Assembly (NCBI GenBank): GCA_029859385.1
Contig: JAOUDF010000028.1
Span: forward strand, 1-17,340
Direction of reading: 5' to 3'
DNA length: 17,340 nucleotides
Source: Nitrospirota bacterium
Lineage (GTDB): Bacteria; Nitrospirota; JAOUDF01
Shown: positions 16,844 to 17,340 of the stretch, one piece after another
How the letters are laid out: each line of letters begins with the position of its first letter
Position numbering within the stretch: the first letter of the stretch is position 1
Made by a program: the position numbers and the translations under genes
Notes under the pieces: model-generated
Told to the model about the DNA's origin: nothing
Database searches by the model: none
The model's input: the letters and a program-made list of their open reading frames with translations, nothing else

Positions 16844-16880
16844 CAGTGTGTGAACCGTACAACTTTTTGACGACACTATT

Positions 16881-17340
16881 ATGCGACGCTATTTACAGAA
16901 ACATAAAACGGGTATTTCGCTGTTCCTTGCCCTCCTTGTGTCCCTGGCATGGATCAGTGCCCAGCTGGGTAGCGGCTCCGGGCAGGGACTGCTCAAGCGC
17001 TCCGTCGTCGCCGTAGCGTCCATACCCGAAAGGGGCGCCCTGGCGGTAACGGATGCCTTCGACCGCTTCTGGAACGGGTATGTCAACCTTGCCGACAAGT
17101 CGATGCAAAACCGTTTTCTGCTCGATGAAGTCCGCCGCAAGGGAGAGGAACTCAACCGTTATCGCGAACTCGCGGCGGAAAACATCCGACTGCGGAAGCT
17201 TCTGGACATACGGGCAACCCTTCCCACTCCTTCGCTGGCCGCCAGGGTTATCGGAAGGAACCCCTCCAACTGGTTCAACACCCTCACCATCGACATGGGG
17301 AGTGACGACGGCGTCGTGAAGAATATGGCCGTCCTCTCCT
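16881..17340 (+). CDS. mreC: Rod shape-determining protein MreC, N-terminal part (cut by the window end)
   Basis: The frame stays open to the last base, giving 153 codons. The product has a short basic start (MRRYLQKHK), one membrane helix (about 10-28), a coiled-coil segment near 80-110 (NRFLLDEVRRKGEELNRYRE, then ENIRLRKLL), and the first strands of the MreC beta-domain with ARVIGRNPSNWFNTLTID and GSDDGV, a well-known MreC pattern. MreC sits in the periplasm anchored to the inner membrane and links MreB to PBP2/RodA. ATG 16881 has no strong ribosome-binding site, so it may depend on translation of mreB 37 nt upstream. mreD, the PBP2 gene and rodA would be expected further right. Confidence 0.93.
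   Translation, partial: MRRYLQKHKTGISLFLALLVSLAWISAQLGSGSGQGLLKRSVVAVASIPERGALAVTDAFDRFWNGYVNLADKSMQNRFLLDEVRRKGEELNRYRELAAENIRLRKLLDIRATLPTPSLAARVIGRNPSNWFNTLTIDMGSDDGVVKNMAVLS

Overview
The window reads as chromosomal housekeeping DNA from a Gram-negative bacterium, most likely of the Deltaproteobacteria/Desulfobacterota type. The Gram-negative call rests on an LptD lipopolysaccharide-export protein, outer-membrane barrel proteins, lipoproteins and a PEP-CTERM exported protein. The gene groupings folC-lptD-radC, SurA_N protein-divergent polysaccharide deacetylase-tsaD, and RDD-mreB-mreC resemble Geobacter-like genomes. However, the 16S segment is not an obvious Geobacter sequence from memory, so the lineage is an inference and an uncultured relative is possible. 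DNA is GC-rich except for the stretch around 9.6-12.4 kb.

Layout. Positions 1-1049 are the 5' two-thirds of a 16S rRNA gene on the minus strand. Its leader (boxA-like element, hairpin) and three tandem promoters lie at about 1050-1437. Next comes a minus-strand operon, folC > lptD > radC > lipoprotein (6438 down to 1549), with a promoter at 6501-6528. Just upstream are a terminator hairpin and an 80-bp imperfect inverted repeat. A second minus-strand operon (9445 down to 6738) pairs a YbdK-type glutamate-cysteine ligase-like enzyme with a gamma-glutamyltranspeptidase-like enzyme that has no signal peptide. From 9.7 to 12.3 kb lies a small accessory stretch: a PEP-CTERM exported protein and a beta-barrel protein on the plus strand, and a small exported protein on the minus strand. 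A third minus-strand operon (15102 down to 12407) encodes a membrane-anchored SurA_N protein, a divergent polysaccharide deacetylase and TsaD. Divergent from it, on the plus strand, an RDD membrane protein overlaps mreB, followed by mreC, which runs off the end.

Much of the window serves the cell envelope: LptD assembles LPS, MreB/MreC direct wall growth, and the SurA_N protein probably works on exported proteins. The rest covers folate polyglutamylation, t6A tRNA modification and ribosome production. I found no mobile element, CRISPR array, tRNA or defence system. The points most worth a second look are the three-promoter rRNA array with a duplicated promoter-proximal module, the cytosolic ligase/transpeptidase pair with an altered substrate-binding residue, and the paired-hairpin repeat between folC and the transpeptidase gene. 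Several start codons are moved here from the longest reading frame on the basis of ribosome-binding sites.
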